From contig JASFWK010000119.1 of assembly GCA_050049355.1 (NCBI GenBank), positions 1 to 6,492 on the forward strand: DNA of 6,492 nucleotides. Reading direction: 5' to 3'. A model generated the notes under the pieces. It saw only the letters and a list, made by a program, of their open reading frames with translations. It made no database searches and had not been told where the DNA came from. The position numbers and the translations under genes were made by a program. Source of the stretch: JASFWK01 sp050049355 (lineage in GTDB: Bacteria > Chloroflexota > Anaerolineae > B4-G1 > DUEL01). Positions 4,874 to 6,492 of this stretch are shown here, in pieces (the stretch's first letter is position 1; every line of letters begins with the position of its first letter).

Positions 4874-5336
4874 CCAGTCGTACCTCCGTCACCGGTTCGC
4901 CGATGGTCTGCTCAAAGATGGTCCGGTCTGGCAGCGCGGGAAAGCGAATCAGGTGAGATGGACAGCTGCAGTCGGAAGAGCCGAAGCCCAATGCGGGTAT
5001 CGATGCCCTGGGCATCCGCTGCAGCGCGCCCGCCCACTGGCACTCCCGTCGTTGGTCCCCTTCGAGCAGCCAGACCAGTACCGGCAGCGCGTGTGCTCGC
5101 AGATAGTCTACGTGCCAGTGGAGGACCTTAGGGCGACGAAGGTGTCGAGCAATACGGGCCCGCGTCCCTCCTGGGCCTTGAGCACTGCCGGTGTATACGT
5201 AGACGCCGCGGGGGAAACGAAAGCACCCCAGACGCCCCACGCTCAGCCTGCGCGCGCGCTCCAGACGCAGAAGCAGCGCGTAGGTGCCGGGAGAGCTGCT
5301 TGAGGCTGTTCCTAGGCTGTCATCTGTCGCTGCCAC
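4866..5336 (-). CDS. DUF123 / GIY-YIG-like (Uri-type) domain protein
   Basis: A 156-residue protein matching the DUF123 family (COG1833, called Uri-superfamily endonuclease), which resembles the GIY-YIG nuclease fold. Seen in order: GTYALLLRL (17-25), the core GVYVYTGSAQGPGG (44-57), RARIARHLRRPKVLHWHVDYL (59-79) with conserved Arg, His and the HWHxDYL block, EC (98-99), and the end motif GFGSSDCSCPSHL (117-129). About 27 further residues follow. By analogy with GIY-YIG enzymes, the tyrosines near 46-48, an arginine and the late glutamate would be catalytic, but activity in this family is poorly established. The start is GTG at 5336, the only initiation codon that keeps the GTYALL strand; it has no clear ribosome binding site and overlaps the upstream membrane gene by 25 nt, suggesting translational coupling. 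It overlaps the next gene by 8 nt. Confidence 0.85.
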   Translation of the reverse strand: MAATDDSLGTASSSSPGTYALLLRLERARRLSVGRLGCFRFPRGVYVYTGSAQGPGGTRARIARHLRRPKVLHWHVDYLRAHALPVLVWLLEGDQRRECQWAGALQRMPRASIPALGFGSSDCSCPSHLIRFPALPDRTIFEQTIGEPVTEVRLDG

Positions 5337-5539
5337 AGGAGGCCAGCACCCCAGGCCATGGCTCCGCCCAACGTCACCAATGCTAGCCCTATTCCGTCCA
5401 GGACCCGTACGCTGTGCGTAGGATCAAGCACGTAGAGCACTCCGCCCTCGTACGGATCCGGCAGGGCCAGCGCTGCCAGCCCAGCCAGGAGGGTCAGAAG
5501 GCCCGTGCCGGAAAGGAGCAATACTCGCCAGTCGGCCAT
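5312..5539 (-). CDS. Small membrane protein with two predicted helices
   Basis: A 75-residue protein I cannot assign to a family. It has two hydrophobic stretches long enough to cross the membrane, residues about 5-26 (VLLLSGTGLLTLLAGLAALAL) and about 48-69 (GIGLALVTLGGAMAWGAGLLW). They are joined by a polar loop containing DPYEGGVLYVLDPTHSVRVLD. The short tail WQRQMTA is positively charged, so both ends may face the cytoplasm with the loop outside. It starts with ATG at 5539, 4 nt after the stop of the Trm112-like gene, with only a weak GGG upstream. Its end overlaps the DUF123 gene by 25 nt. The tight packing supports it as a true operon member. An anti-sigma role for the distal sigma factor cannot be shown; the protein has no recognisable zinc or anti-sigma domain. 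Confidence 0.7.
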   Translation of the reverse strand: MADWRVLLLSGTGLLTLLAGLAALALPDPYEGGVLYVLDPTHSVRVLDGIGLALVTLGGAMAWGAGLLWQRQMTA

Positions 5540-5543
5540 CGCC

Positions 5544-5789
5544 CTATTCGGGAGGCGGTGGTACCGGCAGGTCCTTCACTGCGACGTTGATCCACTTCTC
5601 TCCCTCCTCGATGAGCATCACAGGAATGTCGTCGCGGATGGGGTACTTGCGGCCGCAGTCCGACTCTTGGCAGACCAACCAGCAATCGTGGGCCAGGTCT
5701 AATTGGCCGGGGTCGTCGCCGGGCTTGCGGGTCTCACCGCTGACACAGTAGGGGCAACGAAGGATTTCCAGTAGTTCAGAATCGACCAT
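5544..5789 (-). CDS. Trm112-like zinc-ribbon protein
   Basis: An 81-residue protein of the Trm112/UPF0434 family (YcaR-like in E. coli). Seen: LLEILRCPYC (6-15), the second knuckle WLVCQESDC (37-45) and CGRKYPIRDDIPVML (45-59), the signature end of the family, then a proline-rich tail. C12, C15, C40 and C45 probably hold zinc; the second pair is C-x4-C instead of the commoner C-x2-C. C36 is a further nearby cysteine. In eukaryotes and archaea Trm112 activates methyltransferases of tRNA, rRNA and release factors; the bacterial short forms are less well understood, so a partner is unknown. The start ATG at 5789 has AAGGA (5801-5797) 7 nt upstream. It is the first gene of the five-gene minus operon, about 30 nt after the predicted transcription start. 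Confidence 0.9.
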   Translation of the reverse strand: MVDSELLEILRCPYCVSGETRKPGDDPGQLDLAHDCWLVCQESDCGRKYPIRDDIPVMLIEEGEKWINVAVKDLPVPPPPE

Positions 5790-5821
5790 TTTCTGTTCCT
5801 TGTATGGATGATCAACACGCT

Positions 5822-5849
5822 AGTATAACACAGTTGCGAGAAGGGACAA
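5822..5849 (-). promoter_or_regulatory. Sigma-70 promoter of the Trm112-sigma factor operon
   Basis: On the minus strand, TTGTCC (5849-5844), a 16-nt spacer and TATACT (5827-5822) form a good promoter, with the start near 5815 and a leader of about 25 nt before the Trm112-like gene. It looks like a housekeeping promoter. No second copy is seen before the sigma-factor gene, so autoregulation by the ECF factor is not evident. Confidence 0.65.
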
Positions 5850-5885
5850 GGAGCCTCTCTACCTTTCCAGTTCGGCTACTCGTCC

Positions 5886-5921
5886 AAGAAGCACGCCCGG
5901 CACCTTGCAGACCGGGCGTGC
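5886..5921 (-). terminator. Terminator of the SIS-domain gene
   Basis: GCACGCCCGG and CCGGGCGTGC (5891-5900 and 5912-5921) form a perfect 10-bp stem with an 11-nt loop. Read on the minus strand it is followed by TTCTTGG, a short T-rich tract like that after groEL. It begins 52 nt after the stop of the SIS gene and separates that gene from the operon promoter at 5849. Confidence 0.7.
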
Positions 5922-5973
5922 CCGCCATCGTGCGGCAAGATCTGTGCACGTCTGCTAGGTCCAGCCGGGCGAT

Positions 5974-6492
5974 CTAGAACTCTTGCCAGAGTCCCAAGAC
6001 GTCTAGCCGCTCCCGTTGCTTCCCCCGCGCTTCCAGCAGGCTCGCGTAGGTCTCCTGTAGGGCATTGACCCGCTCCTCCATCTCATCGCGGGCTAGAATT
6101 GCCTGCCACAAGACGGTCAGCATGGTCATCAAGCTGGCGTTGGAGGAGAGCCCCATGGGAGTGGTAGAGGGACAGACGAGGACGTGGTCGGCGACCTGTG
6201 CGGGTGGAGACAGGGCCGAGACGCTCACAGCGGCGATGGTGGCCCCTTGCTCCTGCGCTAGGCGAAGCGCGGCAGCGGTGTCCAACCCGGTGCCGGCAAC
6301 GCCGAGACCGATGACGAGGTCGTCGGGGTCGAGGTCCAACACCATGTGGGCGACCGCAGCCGGATCGGCATCCACGGCGGCGGCATTGACGCCGGCCACT
6401 CTGAGGTAGCTGGCGAAGAGCTCAGCCAGGTAGCGTCCCATGGCCTCGCCGATCACCCAGACGCGCTTCGCGTTGGAGAGCAGCTGCAAGAG
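5974..6492 (-). CDS. SIS-domain protein, 5' partial (probable RpiR-type regulator)
   Basis: The frame is open to the window edge, so this is the C-terminal part of a longer gene. A TTG at 6489 could start translation but would give a protein beginning at the first strand of the domain, and no upstream sequence is available. The visible 172 residues form a sugar isomerase (SIS) domain: AKRVWVIG (about 7-14), the alternating strand-helix core with DDLVIGLGVAGTGLDTAAALRLAQEQGATIAAVSV (about 56-90), SPPAQVADHVLVCP (about 94-107), and a C-terminal helical region. The order and spacing resemble the ligand domain of RpiR/MurR transcription factors, which would have an N-terminal helix-turn-helix outside the window. 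The serine-rich sugar-phosphate motif (usually SxSGxT) reads GLGVAGTG and lacks the serines, so the ligand may differ. It has its own terminator at 5886-5921. Confidence 0.75.
   Translation of the reverse strand, partial: LLQLLSNAKRVWVIGEAMGRYLAELFASYLRVAGVNAAAVDADPAAVAHMVLDLDPDDLVIGLGVAGTGLDTAAALRLAQEQGATIAAVSVSALSPPAQVADHVLVCPSTTPMGLSSNASLMTMLTVLWQAILARDEMEERVNALQETYASLLEARGKQRERLDVLGLWQEF

Noticed and set aside
4830..5303. Plus-strand frames over the DUF123 and HEAT genes
   Set aside because: They lie opposite recognisable minus-strand proteins and have no start signals or known motifs.

Overview
The window looks like chromosomal DNA from a bacterium, most likely a member of the Chloroflexota or a near relative. 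This rests on the GroEL and GroES sequences, on the Trm112-like protein with its C-x4-C second knuckle and CGRKYPIRDDIPVMLIEEG segment, and on a moderately high G+C content. The assignment is an inference from remembered family sequences, not from a search. No insertion sequence, CRISPR array, tRNA, rRNA or phage gene is visible.

Layout. Positions 1-684 hold no convincing protein gene. They do contain a neat minus-strand transcription unit: a near-consensus sigma-70 promoter (449-476), two strong hairpins and a terminator near 300, which together suggest a small RNA of about 145 nt. Next is a small pentapeptide-repeat protein on the minus strand (685-1068), then a gene-free stretch (1069-1462). 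The groES-groEL operon follows on the plus strand (1669-3660), with a sigma-70 promoter, a perfect CIRCE operator and a leader of about 170 nt. It ends in a strong hairpin terminator at 3691-3721.

From 5789 down to 3729 five minus-strand genes form a tight operon: a Trm112-like protein, a two-helix membrane peptide, a DUF123/GIY-YIG-like (Uri-type) protein, a HEAT-repeat protein and an ECF-type sigma-70 factor. A promoter precedes the first gene. The spacings are 4 nt, a 25-nt overlap, an 8-nt overlap and 14 nt. The operon converges on groEL, and both share the hairpin at 3691-3717. At the right edge a SIS-domain protein, probably the C-terminal part of an RpiR-type regulator, runs off the window and has its own terminator at 5891-5921.

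How they fit together. GroES and GroEL are the folding machine, probably repressed by HrcA at the CIRCE site. The sigma-factor operon is separate and mixed in function. No recognisable anti-sigma factor lies next to the sigma gene; its cotranscribed neighbour is a soluble HEAT-repeat protein. The least expected item is the candidate small RNA at 299-443, which contains two mutually exclusive long stems.
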